Assembly: GCA_029266495.1 (NCBI GenBank)
Contig: JAQSWS010000018.1
Span: 1 to 64,000 of the forward strand
Origin: Rariglobus sp.
GTDB lineage: Bacteria > Verrucomicrobiota > Verrucomicrobiia > Opitutales > Opitutaceae
DNA: 64,000 nt
Reading direction: 5' to 3'
Part shown: positions 1 through 9,088 of the stretch, one piece after another
How the letters are laid out: each line of letters opens with the position of its first letter
Position numbering within the stretch: the stretch's first letter is position 1
Made by a program: the position numbers and the translations under genes
The notes under the pieces: generated by a model
The model's input: the letters and a program-made list of their open reading frames with translations, nothing else
What the model was told of the DNA's origin: nothing
Database searches by the model: none

Positions 1-85
1 ATTTCTTGGTCACCCTCACACGCTGTTTGATGGTGCCTGTTGAGCGTGTTGAAAGGCGCTAAGGTATCGGAATGCTGCGAAGCGC
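1..85. other. Window edge with possible weak terminator
   Basis: No coding sequence is supported. The bases GGCGCT at 55-60 and AGCGCC at 81-86 form a 6-bp inverted repeat with a 20-base loop just past the methyltransferase stop, followed on the minus strand by a short T-run. It is a weak candidate terminator. Confidence 0.2.
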
Positions 86-739
86 CTAGCTTTTGGAGGC
101 GTCCAGAATGATCGAGGTGTAATTCAGCGCGCCATTATGGTTGCGCTCGTCAAGGTGTTTGGAGCGCACGATGCGACCGTCCGCCAGGCTCCATTCGCAT
201 TCATGGAAATTCCCGTTTTCGTCGAAGTATTCGAGTAATTTGCACTGGAATCCGGCTTGTTCAAACAACGCGGAGAACGTCCGGTAGGTGTGCAAAATTT
301 TATGATCATCAGCCCCGGGGCCGCTTCCGCCAACGCGAACCCATTCCCGGTAAATGGGGCTGGGGTGCAGGCCGTCGGGAACGGCCACCCGTAGATAACC
401 GCCCGGGCGAAGGTATTTGAAGCAGTTGGCGGCCGCGATTGCGCCCTGATCGGACGTGAGATGCTCCCAAACATGCTCGGCTAGCATGGCGTCAATCGAT
501 CCAGGAGTGAAAAACCGGTCCCAGTCCGATTGCTTGAGCATGTCCAGATACTCGATGTCCGACGGTATCCAGTCGGTGTCGCACACGCCCGCAGCACCTA
601 GGACGATGCGCTTCCGGGCCTCTGATTTAAGGAGTGCATTTTTAAGCTCATGAGAGCCTCTGACGCGCCGGTAGCGGGCGCGCGCGCGAATAAGCGCCGG
701 ACCTATGACGGGCGTCGCTTTGAGTAAGGTTAAAATCAT
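86..739 (-). CDS. SAM-dependent methyltransferase-like protein
   Basis: Small class I methyltransferase-like protein of about 217 residues, probably modifying a sugar or lipid in the adjacent surface-polysaccharide cluster. The core reads AEHVWEHL, then FKYLRPGGYLRVAVPDG, the acidic helix and post-motif strand typical of the Methyltransf_11 family. The N-terminal glycine-rich SAM loop is weak (VLGAAG). The start is placed at 739 because that ATG overlaps the TGA of the upstream glycosyltransferase (ATGA), a sign of translational coupling; a further 26 residues upstream are open but lie inside the neighbouring gene. It is the last gene of a two-gene minus-strand unit with the GT2 gene. The substrate cannot be told. 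Confidence 0.8.
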   Translation of the reverse strand: MILTLLKATPVIGPALIRARARYRRVRGSHELKNALLKSEARKRIVLGAAGVCDTDWIPSDIEYLDMLKQSDWDRFFTPGSIDAMLAEHVWEHLTSDQGAIAAANCFKYLRPGGYLRVAVPDGLHPSPIYREWVRVGGSGPGADDHKILHTYRTFSALFEQAGFQCKLLEYFDENGNFHECEWSLADGRIVRSKHLDERNHNGALNYTSIILDASKS

Positions 740-1482
740 GGCATTCTGATATGGAAGCGTCGGACGATTTTTTTTCGCAGGTAGCGCATCAGGGCAAACA
801 CGTCCCATGGCCAGCAACTGTATGCGGAGAAATGCCGGTGGCGGACCGTAATCTCTTCTCGGTAGTTGGCCCAGAGCCCGGAGTCACTCACTCCGCCGCT
901 ACCGCACTCTGCGATGCAGAGGTTGAGGCTGGCAAATGCCTCGCCCGCGTCCACGAGACGGAGGTTGAATTCGTAATCGGCCTGGATGCGCAGTGCGGTG
1001 TCGAAGCCGCCGTATCGTTCAAACGCGGCGCGTCGGTAGAATGTGGCTTGATGATGAACGAAGTTCCGCCGGATGGCCGTGTCGGTGCCCGCGAAGGGGT
1101 AGGCGCGCCCATTGTCGAAACGAGCTTCGCCAGCAGCAATTGAGGCCTGGGTTCCGACGAGCCGTTCGGCGACTTCGACCAGGACGGAAGGAGCGGCAAG
1201 GCGGTCGTCGGCACCGAGGAATAACACCCATTCGCCGCGCGCCACGGCGATACCTTTGTTCATCGCGTCGTAGATTCCGTGGTCGGATTCGGAAACAAGG
1301 CTGGCGATGCGGGCGTGGTGCAAGTCGAGCCATTCGCGGGTGCCATCGGTGGAGGCGCCATCAACGACGATGATCTCTGCGGGGAAAGTCTGCGCCCAGA
1401 GGCTTTCGAGCGCGATCTGCAGGCGAGGGCCGGGATTCTTGGACACCACAATCACGCTGATGCTGGGCGGAGAGGCAGGCAT
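736..1482 (-). CDS. Glycosyltransferase family 2
   Basis: GT-A fold glycosyltransferase of about 248 residues, expected to add a sugar to a polyprenyl-linked oligosaccharide at the cytoplasmic face. The N-terminal strand ISVIVVSKNPG is followed by IIVVDGASTDGT and by SDHGIYDAMNKGI, the nucleotide-sugar-binding signature of WcaA/WcaE-like GT2 enzymes. LFLGADD supplies the metal-binding DxD-like motif. The start is uncertain: ATGs at 1482 and 1500, and an ATG pair at 1554/1551, all fit. The 1482 start begins right before the first conserved strand, and 1554 would overlap the divergent GT2 gene. The gene is coupled to the methyltransferase by an ATGA overlap. Acceptor and donor are unknown. Confidence 0.85.
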   Translation of the reverse strand: MPASPPSISVIVVSKNPGPRLQIALESLWAQTFPAEIIVVDGASTDGTREWLDLHHARIASLVSESDHGIYDAMNKGIAVARGEWVLFLGADDRLAAPSVLVEVAERLVGTQASIAAGEARFDNGRAYPFAGTDTAIRRNFVHHQATFYRRAAFERYGGFDTALRIQADYEFNLRLVDAGEAFASLNLCIAECGSGGVSDSGLWANYREEITVRHRHFSAYSCWPWDVFALMRYLRKKIVRRFHIRMP

Positions 1483-1522
1483 TGCTTTGGGCGAAAGCAT
1501 TCCGCAGCTTGCGTGCGTGTCG

Positions 1523-2446
1523 ATGTCCGAGTCGCCCATCTTGTCTGTCATCATTGTTGCCTATAAATCAGCCACCGAGATCGGCCCGGCCGTGGGCTCG
1601 TTGCCGGTCACGTTGCTGGGGCGGAGCGTGGAGGTGTTCGTGATCGATAACTCCCTTGATAGTGATGGCACGGGCATGGTGCTCCGTGAGCAATATCCCG
1701 ATGTTCATTATATCGTTCCTGCTGAGAATCTGGGGTTTGGGCGCGCCAACAATCTGGGTTATGCGCGGAGCCGGGCCGAGTGCGTTTTATTTTTGAATCC
1801 CGATACGGTCTGCAACGCGATCGCGCTGGAGCATTGTGTGCGACGGGTGCTGGCGGAGCCGGACGTTGGTTTGATTTCACCGAGGTTGGTCATGGCGGAC
1901 GGGGGGATGGATTTGGCATGCCGACGGAGCATCCCGACTTGGTGGGACGGGTTTTGCCGGGCAAGCGGGCTGGCGGCGCGTTTCCATGATCGTCCATGGG
2001 CGGCGGGCTATAATCTTACTTATTTACCCGCCGAAGGGACTTACGCGGTCGGGGCGATCAATGGAGCATTTATGCTGGGGCGCCGCGAGGTGTTGATCAT
2101 CTCGGCTGAACATGGAGGAGACGGGAGGGAGCAGGTTTTCGATGAGGCGTTTTTTATGTATGGTGATGATCTCGACCTCTGCATTCGCGTAGCTCGAGCC
2201 GGCTTCAAAATCGTCTATGATGGACGAGTGAGCATAACGCATCTGAAAGGTTTGAGCGTGGCGAAAAACTACGAGTTGATGTCACGCGCAATCTTCGATG
2301 CGAACCGGGATGTTTACCTGAAGCATTTCAACCCGCGTGGTTCGGCGTGGGTAAGATGGAAGTGGTGCGCGGCGTTCGGAACCTGGAAACTAATGGCCCG
2401 CCTGAGGGCGCGGGTTCGCGGTTACCGGCGAGTCAAACCACTGTGA
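1523..2446 (+). CDS. Glycosyltransferase family 2, rhamnosyltransferase-like
   Basis: About 307 residues, GT2 of the WbbL/rhamnosyltransferase type. Motifs in order: LSVIIVAYKS at the N-terminus, VFVIDNSLDSDGTG, ENLGFGRANNLG (the usual NxGFGxxxN signature), LFLNPDT as the metal-binding site, and FFMYGDDLDLCIRVARAG near the C-terminus, which resembles the ED-D-R-aG acceptor motif. The start at 1523 fits directly before the first conserved strand; the frame is open 216 bases further upstream, but that part is antisense to the neighbouring glycosyltransferase. It is divergent from that gene and convergent with the sugar transferase, ending 1 base before that gene's stop. Since rmlA and rmlB lie nearby, dTDP-rhamnose is a plausible donor, as inference. 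Confidence 0.88.
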   Translation: MSESPILSVIIVAYKSATEIGPAVGSLPVTLLGRSVEVFVIDNSLDSDGTGMVLREQYPDVHYIVPAENLGFGRANNLGYARSRAECVLFLNPDTVCNAIALEHCVRRVLAEPDVGLISPRLVMADGGMDLACRRSIPTWWDGFCRASGLAARFHDRPWAAGYNLTYLPAEGTYAVGAINGAFMLGRREVLIISAEHGGDGREQVFDEAFFMYGDDLDLCIRVARAGFKIVYDGRVSITHLKGLSVAKNYELMSRAIFDANRDVYLKHFNPRGSAWVRWKWCAAFGTWKLMARLRARVRGYRRVKPL

Positions 2447-2447
2447 G

Positions 2448-3869
2448 TCAACCGGCGACCGACGAGTCTTTCCAGCGGGTGAGGGTGAGCCCGAGGATCT
2501 GCAGGTCGAGCCAGGGGGACCAGTTTTCGATGTAATAGATATCGTGCTGGATGCGGCGGGCGAGGTCGTGACCGCCGCGCAGGCCGTTGATTTGCGCCCA
2601 ACCGGTCATGCCCGGCTTCACGAGGTGGCGCGGCAGGTAATGGGGGATCTCCTCGGCAAGGTGTTCGACGTGGTGAGGGCGCTCCGGGCGGGGGCCGACC
2701 AAACTCATATCGCCGCAAAGGACGTTCCAGAACTGGGGGAGTTCGTCGAGGTTCCAGCGGCGCAAGAAGGCCCCGATGCGGAGGAGCCGGGGATCGCCGG
2801 CCAGCGTGCTTACGTTGACGTGGTCGGTCGCGGCGGCGTCGGGCGCCATGCTGCGGAGTTTCCACATGGTGAAATGGCGGCCGCCGGCCCCCATACGTAG
2901 TTGCGAGAAGAATACCGGACCCGCGGGAGACTCGCGTTTGATGAGCAGCGCGAGCACGGCGACGACCGGGGCGGAGAGAACCAGGCCCGCGAGTGCGCCG
3001 GCGGTGTCGAGCAGGCGTTTGAGGGCACGGTTGAAGAGGCGGTTGATGGCGAGTTCCTCAACGCCGAGCACCGGAAGGCGGCCGATCGTCTGGAGGCGCA
3101 GGCCGCTGACGAGAATCTGAAACGAGGAGGGGACGATTTTCCACTCCACAAAGGCTTGTTCGCAGGCCTCGACGATGGTGTGGAGTTGCTCGCGGGGGAG
3201 ATCGGTGCGCGCGGCGATAAGGACGTCGATCTGGTGGGCGCGCAAGGTGTCGCGGAGGCGGTCGCTTGCTCCCAGCGAAGGGAGGCCTCCGGGGGCTGTT
3301 TCATGGGGCAGGGTGATCACCCCGGCGAACACCATCGGGTGCGAGGCTTGCGAAGTGAGGTCGTTCACGAGGGCACGGGCCTCGTCATTCCAGCCGAGGA
3401 TGGCGACGCGCTGGCGGAGGCGTCCAACGAGGGCGGGCCGGGTGAAGAACCGGTAGGCCGCGCTGCGCCACGCGAACATAAGCACGAGCACGATGATGTA
3501 GGCGAGAATCACAAACCAGCGGGAGATGGGCGGCTGGAACTTGAGGACCAGGGAGAGGCCAAGGTAGGCGACGAGCCAGAAGGTGGTGCCTTTGATGATG
3601 AGGTTGAGGGCCTGGAATTTTCGGAGGAGGAGGCGTTCTTCGTAGAGATTGAGCTGCGCGTAGGCGGCGATGAGGAAGGCGGTGCCGAGCAGCAGCAGCG
3701 GCAGGTAGGCGGAATAGCGTGCATCGGGCACGTCGAGGCCGATGCTGCCGATCGGGGTCGAGTAGCGAAGCCAGTAGCCGAGGGAGAGTCCGATGAAGGC
3801 CACGAGAGAGTCTCCCGCCACAAGCAGGGCGGGGAGGATGACTTTTCGCAGACGGGCGGATTCGGCCAT
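2448..3869 (-). CDS. Exopolysaccharide polyprenyl glycosylphosphotransferase
   Basis: About 473 residues, the initiating enzyme that transfers a sugar-1-phosphate onto undecaprenyl phosphate in the inner membrane. The N-terminal third has four to five hydrophobic segments (for example SLVAFIGLSLGYWL and SLVLKFQPPISRWFVILAYI). A CoA-binding-like Rossmann domain follows (QRVAILGWNDEARALV). The C-terminal bacterial sugar transferase domain starts near FNRALKRLLDTAGAL and carries MWKLRSM, NLDELPQFWNVL, SLVGPRPERP and KPGMTGWAQINGLRG. The start at 3869 begins the first membrane segment; the frame is open upstream but encodes only a low-complexity antisense stretch. Membrane topology resembles WcaJ/WbaP/Gne-type enzymes. 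It is the last gene of the minus-strand operon starting at 8883. Confidence 0.93.
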   Translation of the reverse strand: MAESARLRKVILPALLVAGDSLVAFIGLSLGYWLRYSTPIGSIGLDVPDARYSAYLPLLLLGTAFLIAAYAQLNLYEERLLLRKFQALNLIIKGTTFWLVAYLGLSLVLKFQPPISRWFVILAYIIVLVLMFAWRSAAYRFFTRPALVGRLRQRVAILGWNDEARALVNDLTSQASHPMVFAGVITLPHETAPGGLPSLGASDRLRDTLRAHQIDVLIAARTDLPREQLHTIVEACEQAFVEWKIVPSSFQILVSGLRLQTIGRLPVLGVEELAINRLFNRALKRLLDTAGALAGLVLSAPVVAVLALLIKRESPAGPVFFSQLRMGAGGRHFTMWKLRSMAPDAAATDHVNVSTLAGDPRLLRIGAFLRRWNLDELPQFWNVLCGDMSLVGPRPERPHHVEHLAEEIPHYLPRHLVKPGMTGWAQINGLRGGHDLARRIQHDIYYIENWSPWLDLQILGLTLTRWKDSSVAG

Positions 3870-3942
3870 GGGGATGTCGTTACGAGACGGATTCTTTAAC
3901 GCAAGGACGGCAAAGGGCCGAAGCGGTCGCAAAGACAAAAGA
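3870..3942. repeat. ACGCAAGG/CGCAAAGAC simple intergenic repeat
   Basis: The spacer between the sugar transferase and the O-antigen ligase gene contains ACGCAAGGACGGCAAAGG followed by a degenerate CGAAGCGGTCGCAAAGAC. It is an imperfect purine-rich repeat. A related stretch (CGCGAAGGACACGAAAAAG) lies at 7970-7990 between rmlB and the reductase gene. No coding signal is seen. Confidence 0.4.
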
Positions 3943-5997
3943 TCATGGTGAGGGACGGGAGATGAACTCGAGCAGGGTTCGTCCGGAAAGCCAGCCGAAG
4001 GGAGGCACCTGATCGCGGAGCTCCGGGGGGAGGATGACCCGGGCCTGGATGTTGACATCCGCTGGCGGCGTGCCGTCGGGATGGCCCATGAGCACTCCGT
4101 AGCCGGTGCGGAGGCGGCGGTAGGGTGCGCCGGTGGTTGCGGGTGTTTCCAGGGCGGCCCATGGATCGAGGCCATGACGGCCGGCTTCTTCGTTGGCGAG
4201 GGCGCGGATCCGGGGGCGAAGCGCATCAAGGGGAGGCTGATGCCAGAGCGGTGACCAGGCGAAGGCGGGGTCGAGCAGCCATTCGGCGGCGAAGGCACGG
4301 ACCGCCCCGTTCGTATCATTCAGCTGGATACGGGAAAACCCCAGGCCGAGATAAACCGCGCCACGATGGGGGGCGAGGCGGGCGGCGTCCAGGAAGTGCG
4401 CACCGGCGGAGGCCGGGTCCGAGTCGAGCAACAGCCAGCCGAGGTTGTAGTGGGCGTAGTCCACGTCGGGGTTGGCGGCGAGGGTGGATCGCAGGAGGAG
4501 GATAGCGGTGTCGGGGGCGCGGGGCGTGCGGGCCGTGGCCAGGTGGGAGGCGAGCAACTGGGGGTAATAAGGATCACCGGGCGCGAGGATCATGGCGCGG
4601 TCAAGGGAGGAGGCGTAACCGGAAAGATCGTGGCTGGCGGCTTGGTCGAGCGCGCCGGCATAGGCCGAGCGTGCCGCGAGGTCGCGCGCAGTGGCGAACA
4701 GCACGGGGGCAAGCAGCAGCAGCCCTCCGCACGCGGCAAGGCGGCCGTGGGCCAGGAGAGGTCGATCCCTGCGCTCACGCTCGGGGCCACGGGTTGACGG
4801 CGCGGCCCAGGCGGCCAGGTGGACGGCGGCAAGGACGGTGAAGACGGGGGTGGCGAAGGGATGGTCGAAGAGCAGCACCGTGGAGGCGCCGACGATACCC
4901 GAGGCAAGGACGATGCGTTCGCGCGTCCAGGGTGCGGCGCGCAGGCCGGTGAGCATGCCGGCGACGAGGAGCAGGGCGGCGAGAAGGCCGGCGGCGCCGA
5001 GCGTGGCCCAGAGTTGGACCGGGGTGTTGTGAAGTTGGAGAAAATTGTCGGCGGTGCCGGGCAGGTTGGCGCGCACGCGGGGAAACACGTGGGGGATCGA
5101 GCCTGCGCCCCAGCCTGCGACGGGCCGCCCGGCGCCGAGGCGGATCCCGCCGAGGAGCATGGCGGTGCGCTGATCATTGCTCTCGCGGGCGGAGGCACTC
5201 CAGCGGCCGTGAAGAACGAGGTCGCGCAAGCGGGCGTTGGCGGCGAGGGTGGTGCCGGCAAGCACGACGACGAGCATGATCAGGACCAGGGGACGCCCGC
5301 GTTGAAGCAGGCTGATTGCGGCGGCAGTGCCGCCGGCGGCGGCGAGTGCGAGAACGGCGCCGCGGCTCTCGGAGGAGACGGCGACGGCCGCGGCGAGGAC
5401 GATGCCGAAAATAAACGGCAGGCGGGTGCGTCCGCTCCCGCGAATCGCACAAAAGGCCAGCCAGGTGGCGGCGAGGACGGCCACGCTTCCGGTGGTGTTG
5501 GCATGGCCGAAAGGTTGGGCATTGCGCGACCCGAGTCCCGCCAGGCCGGCCCACGGTTCGAGCCAAAGCAGCAGGCTGGCGGCGAGAATGATAAAAATGA
5601 GGAGTCCGCCGATGCGAAGAGTGCGGTCGAGGTGCGGCGGCTGCAGCCACGGGAGCAACGCGTAAGGAAGGGCGCATGCGCCCAGGAGGGGCAGCAAGTG
5701 GGGCATGACTGCGCCGCGGAGCGGGCTGAGGAGGGCGGATGCGACCGCGGTGAGGACGAGCAGGGCGAAGCCGGCGTCGAGCGGACCGCCGAAGCGGGCA
5801 TGGGGCCGGTCAATCCCGAGCCTCCAAAGAGCGACGGCGACGGGGAGAAGCCAGCCGGCGGAGGCAAAGAGCGCCCAAGGCCAGGCCTGGATGCGCGTCG
5901 ATGAGGGCGGGAGCAACGAGAGCCCCAGAATCAGTGCGCAGGCGAAGGCGGCGAGGAGTGCCGGGAGGAGGCGGGGCGCGAAAGGGGCTGGCATCAC
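3943..5997 (-). CDS. O-antigen ligase/polymerase family membrane protein with TPR-like tail
   Basis: About 684 residues. The first 440 or so hold ten or more hydrophobic segments ([53 protein letters not shown]). Between them lies a periplasmic loop with [30 protein letters not shown], which resembles the Wzy_C/O-antigen ligase signature. The C-terminal 200 residues look like tetratricopeptide helices ([36 protein letters not shown]). The protein would polymerise or ligate lipid-linked polysaccharide units on the periplasmic side. Its ATG overlaps the rmlA stop (5994-5997), so it is coupled in the rml operon. Ligase and polymerase cannot be told apart from sequence. Confidence 0.85.
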   Translation of the reverse strand: MMPAPFAPRLLPALLAAFACALILGLSLLPPSSTRIQAWPWALFASAGWLLPVAVALWRLGIDRPHARFGGPLDAGFALLVLTAVASALLSPLRGAVMPHLLPLLGACALPYALLPWLQPPHLDRTLRIGGLLIFIILAASLLLWLEPWAGLAGLGSRNAQPFGHANTTGSVAVLAATWLAFCAIRGSGRTRLPFIFGIVLAAAVAVSSESRGAVLALAAAGGTAAAISLLQRGRPLVLIMLVVVLAGTTLAANARLRDLVLHGRWSASARESNDQRTAMLLGGIRLGAGRPVAGWGAGSIPHVFPRVRANLPGTADNFLQLHNTPVQLWATLGAAGLLAALLLVAGMLTGLRAAPWTRERIVLASGIVGASTVLLFDHPFATPVFTVLAAVHLAAWAAPSTRGPERERRDRPLLAHGRLAACGGLLLLAPVLFATARDLAARSAYAGALDQAASHDLSGYASSLDRAMILAPGDPYYPQLLASHLATARTPRAPDTAILLLRSTLAANPDVDYAHYNLGWLLLDSDPASAGAHFLDAARLAPHRGAVYLGLGFSRIQLNDTNGAVRAFAAEWLLDPAFAWSPLWHQPPLDALRPRIRALANEEAGRHGLDPWAALETPATTGAPYRRLRTGYGVLMGHPDGTPPADVNIQARVILPPELRDQVPPFGWLSGRTLLEFISRPSP

Positions 5998-6881
5998 ACG
6001 GGCGGGACGTCGAGGAGGCGCTGCAGGTAGGCGGCATAACGCGACTTGCCGTGCAGGCGGATGGAGGCTTCGACGCCGGCGCGGTCGATCCAGTCCTGAC
6101 GATAGGCGATTTCCTCGAGGCAGGCGATTTTGAGGCCCTGGCGTTGTTCGATCACCTGGACGAAGAGACTGGCGTCGAGCAGGGAGTCGGGGGTGCCGGT
6201 GTCGAGCCAGGCGGTGCCGCGTCCGAGGATCTCGACACGAAGGTCTCCGCGATGAAGGTAGGCGCGGTTGAGGTCGGTGATCTCCAATTCACCGCGGGCG
6301 GAGGGCTTGAGGGCGCGCGCCAGAGCGACGGCGTCCCGGTCGTAGAAATAGAGGCCGGGAACTGCGTAGTTGGATTTTGGATGCACCGGTTTTTCCTCGA
6401 TGGAAAGAACCCGCCGGTCGGGGGAGAATTCAACGACGCCGTAGGCCCGGGGTTCGGCGACATGGCAGCCGAAGATCGTGGCGCCGGGGCGGTCCGCACC
6501 GGCGGTTTCGAGGATCGAGGCGAAATCATGGCCGTAAAAAAGATTATCGCCCAGCACGAGGGCGCTGGGTTCGTCGCGGAGAAAACCGGTGTCCGCGGCG
6601 ATGGGGAAGGCCTGGGCGAGCCCGTCGGGACGGGGTTGCTCGGCATAGGAGAGGGCAAGGCCGAACTGGGTGCCGTCACCGAGGAGGCGTTTAAACAGGG
6701 GGAGGTCGGCGGGGGTGGAGATGACCAGGATCTCGCGGATGCCGGCGAGCATGAGGACCGAGAGGGGGTAGTAGATCATGGGTTTGTCGTAAACCGGCAT
6801 GAGCTGCTTCGAGGCCGCGAGAGTGAGGGGGTAGAGGCGGGTGCCGGAGCCGCCGGCGAGAATGATGCCTTTGCGTTTCAT
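5994..6881 (-). CDS. rmlA: Glucose-1-phosphate thymidylyltransferase (RmlA)
   Basis: About 295 residues, the usual RmlA length. It makes dTDP-glucose from dTTP and glucose-1-phosphate, the first step to dTDP-rhamnose. The start [20 protein letters not shown] carries the GGxGTRLxPLT nucleotide-binding signature. [50 protein letters not shown] and [11 protein letters not shown] follow in the normal order. The ATG at 6881 is chosen because it begins this motif; six more codons upstream are open. rmlB lies 21 bases upstream and the ligase gene overlaps the stop, so the three are co-transcribed. Confidence 0.97.
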   Translation of the reverse strand: MKRKGIILAGGSGTRLYPLTLAASKQLMPVYDKPMIYYPLSVLMLAGIREILVISTPADLPLFKRLLGDGTQFGLALSYAEQPRPDGLAQAFPIAADTGFLRDEPSALVLGDNLFYGHDFASILETAGADRPGATIFGCHVAEPRAYGVVEFSPDRRVLSIEEKPVHPKSNYAVPGLYFYDRDAVALARALKPSARGELEITDLNRAYLHRGDLRVEILGRGTAWLDTGTPDSLLDASLFVQVIEQRQGLKIACLEEIAYRQDWIDRAGVEASIRLHGKSRYAAYLQRLLDVPPV

Positions 6882-6902
6882 GGGGGGGGTGGGGTGCACG
6901 GA

Positions 6903-7955
6903 TCAGGCGCGTCCGAGCCGCCCGAGGTTATGGGAGCCATTGAGAATCTGGCGCCACCAAGGTTCGTTATCCAAATACCAGCGGACGGTCCGGCGGAAGC
7001 CGGAGGTATGGTCCTGGTGTGGAGTCCAGCCGAGTTCGTTTTTGATTTTGGTCGCATCGATGGCGTAGCGGAGGTCATGGCCGGGGCGATCGGCGACAAA
7101 GGTGATTTGATGCGAGTAGGGTTTGCCGTCGGCGCGGGGGCGAAGCTCGTCAAGGAGATCGCAGAGCAGGCGGACGAGGTCGAGATTACGCCATTCATTG
7201 TTACCGCCGATATTGTAGGTCTCACCCGGACGTCCCCGGGACACCACGGTAAGAAGTGCCTCGGCGTGGTCGCCGACATAGAGCCAGTCACGGATGTTTT
7301 CCCCGCGACCGTAGACCGGGATGGGCTCTCCGTGGACTGCGTTGAGAATGACGACGGGAATGAGTTTTTCGGGAAATTGAAAGGGGCCGTAGTTGTTGGA
7401 GCAGTTGGTCACGAGGACGGGCAGGCCGTAAGTGTGGCTCCAGGCGCGGGCGAGGTGGTCGGAGGCGGCTTTGCTGGCGGAGTAGGGGGAACGGGGATCG
7501 TAGGGGGTGGTTTCGCTGAAGAGTCCGGCGGCGCCAAGCGAACCGTAGACTTCATCGGTGGAGACGTGGAGAAAACGAAAGCGATCACGTGTGGGCCCGG
7601 TGAGTTTTTCGAAGTGGGCGCGGGCGGCTTGAAGGAGCGTATAGGTGCCGATGATGTTGGTCTGGATGAAGGCGCCGGGTCCGTCGATGGAGCGGTCCAC
7701 GTGGCTTTCGGCGGCGAGATGAAGAATCCAGTCGGGTTGGAAATCCGCGAAGAGGCGTGCGATGGCCGGGGCGTCCGTGATGCTGGCCTGCGAGAAACGG
7801 TAGCGGGGGTGGGCGGCCACGTCGTCGAGGGAGTGGAGATTGCCCGCGTAGGTGAGGGCGTCGACATTGAGGACGGTGTGTTCCGTGGTCGTGAGCAGGT
7901 GGCGAACGAGGTTGCCTCCGATGAATCCGCAGCCGCCGGTGACGAGAATGTTCAT
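6903..7955 (-). CDS. rmlB: dTDP-glucose 4,6-dehydratase (RmlB)
   Basis: Extended SDR of about 350 residues. It converts dTDP-glucose to dTDP-4-keto-6-deoxyglucose in the cytoplasm. The Rossmann motif [15 protein letters not shown] is at the N-terminus, with [15 protein letters not shown] near residue 80, the catalytic [14 protein letters not shown] (Thr-Asp-Glu), and [15 protein letters not shown] with the Tyr-Lys pair. [12 protein letters not shown] and [14 protein letters not shown] are typical of RmlB. It lies between rmlA and an epimerase/reductase-like SDR, 58 bases downstream of the latter, in one minus-strand operon. Confidence 0.97.
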   Translation of the reverse strand: MNILVTGGCGFIGGNLVRHLLTTTEHTVLNVDALTYAGNLHSLDDVAAHPRYRFSQASITDAPAIARLFADFQPDWILHLAAESHVDRSIDGPGAFIQTNIIGTYTLLQAARAHFEKLTGPTRDRFRFLHVSTDEVYGSLGAAGLFSETTPYDPRSPYSASKAASDHLARAWSHTYGLPVLVTNCSNNYGPFQFPEKLIPVVILNAVHGEPIPVYGRGENIRDWLYVGDHAEALLTVVSRGRPGETYNIGGNNEWRNLDLVRLLCDLLDELRPRADGKPYSHQITFVADRPGHDLRYAIDATKIKNELGWTPHQDHTSGFRRTVRWYLDNEPWWRQILNGSHNLGRLGRA

Positions 7956-8013
7956 GAGACGAAGGGTTTGATCGCGAAGGACACGAAAAAGCGCGAGGCG
8001 AGGGTGGGCATGA

Positions 8014-8883
8014 TTATGTGCGCTGCCAGGACTGGAGGGCCTTGCGGAGGGCGTTGTGGACCGGAGTCAGGTGGATGCCGGTTGCCAGGAGCTTGGAAGA
8101 GTCGAGGATGCAGTTGGACCGGGGGGTTTTGGCGACGGTGCGCATGAACTCGGCTTCGTCGTTGAAGAAGGTGAACTCCCTGGTGCAGACACCGCTTTCA
8201 TGAATGAGGCCGGCGACCTCACGGGTGGTGACATGACCGGGGTTGGTGACATTGTAGGTGCCGAAAGGAATGCGTTTTTCCCAGCAGGAGAGGGTGGCGG
8301 CGGCGAACTCCTCGAGTTCGGAGAGGGAGTTGGCGGCATCGAGCAGGCGCTCGTAACGCATGAGCTTCGAAAGATAATTGCGCGGGCCATCATGACGGTC
8401 AAAGGGGATGCGTAACCGCCAGATGAATACGTCGGGGCGATCTGCGAGGACCTCTTCGCCGAGGGCCTTGGTGCCGCTGTAGAAGGAGCAGTTGTTCTGG
8501 CGAAAGGTGAAGTTCGGGGCGTCGTTCTCGTTGAAGCCGGCGCCGCCGGGGCGGGCGCCGGTGTAGATGCAGCCGGAGGAGACGTGCCCCCAGGGGATGC
8601 CGGCGGCCTCGCAGGCGTCGGCGATGCGGCCGGGCAGAACGGAGTTGCCGAGGAGGGTCTCGGCCTTGTGGAGTTCGCAGGCGTCGACGTTGGGTTTGCC
8701 GGTGTAGCCCGCGGCGTTGATGAGAAAGGTGGCCCGGCCGGCGCGAAGGGCCGCAGCGAGGAGGGCGGGATCGGCATAATCGAGTTCGGCACGACTGAGG
8801 CTGCGGTGGGGAATGCCGCGGACGGCAAGCAGGCGTTGATAGGCGCGGCCGATGTAGCCGTTGCCTCCGAGCAGATAAATCAT
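8014..8883 (-). CDS. NAD(P)-dependent SDR, RmlD / plant NRS-ER-like epimerase-reductase
   Basis: About 289 residues, first gene of the rml operon. The N-terminus [16 protein letters not shown] is the GxxGxxG cofactor loop; the catalytic pair is Tyr135 and Lys139 in [12 protein letters not shown]. The middle and C-terminal parts ([50 protein letters not shown]) resemble plant NRS/ER, a bifunctional 3,5-epimerase/4-reductase making L-rhamnose, more than classical RmlD. Cys105 and Lys173 align with residues I recall as implicated in the epimerase step of the plant enzyme. With rmlA and rmlB adjacent and no rmlC in the window, this protein may finish dTDP-L-rhamnose by itself. A plain RmlD or another deoxysugar reductase remains possible. 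Confidence 0.82.
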   Translation of the reverse strand: MIYLLGGNGYIGRAYQRLLAVRGIPHRSLSRAELDYADPALLAAALRAGRATFLINAAGYTGKPNVDACELHKAETLLGNSVLPGRIADACEAAGIPWGHVSSGCIYTGARPGGAGFNENDAPNFTFRQNNCSFYSGTKALGEEVLADRPDVFIWRLRIPFDRHDGPRNYLSKLMRYERLLDAANSLSELEEFAAATLSCWEKRIPFGTYNVTNPGHVTTREVAGLIHESGVCTREFTFFNDEAEFMRTVAKTPRSNCILDSSKLLATGIHLTPVHNALRKALQSWQRT

Positions 8884-8949
8884 GGCGAGAGGGTTTGGAG
8901 GGATCGGGGGCGGGTTGCAGCCTCAAAAGTGGCGGTGGCGGGAGCGCCG

Positions 8950-9010
8950 TAGGCCTGGCGGGCGAGGAACGGGCGCCGTCGGGGTTGCCTGCGTTCACGG
9001 CCGGGGCCAC
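8950..9010. repeat. About 61-bp degenerate intergenic repeat, copy 1
   Basis: In the 205-base divergent spacer between the SDR gene and xseA, the segment begins AGGCCTGG and ends TTCACGGCCGGGGCCAC. A segment at 12720-12781 has the same ends (AGGCCTGG and CTCACGCCCGGGGCCAC) at nearly the same distance. The interior is not conserved. The rest of the spacer shows no clear promoter or gene. Confidence 0.35.
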
Positions 9011-9088
9011 GCCGAGGGGGGATTCGGGCGAAAATAATGAGACGGGATTGTGTCGCCGCGGGGCGTGGCGGGGGTTTCATGGTGGCCG

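Noticed and set aside
5901-8147. 748-codon plus-strand open frame antisense to rmlA, rmlB and the ligase
   Set aside because: Its translation is Gly/Val/Glu-rich and of no known family, and the minus strand holds well-conserved enzymes. It is a GC-rich shadow frame.
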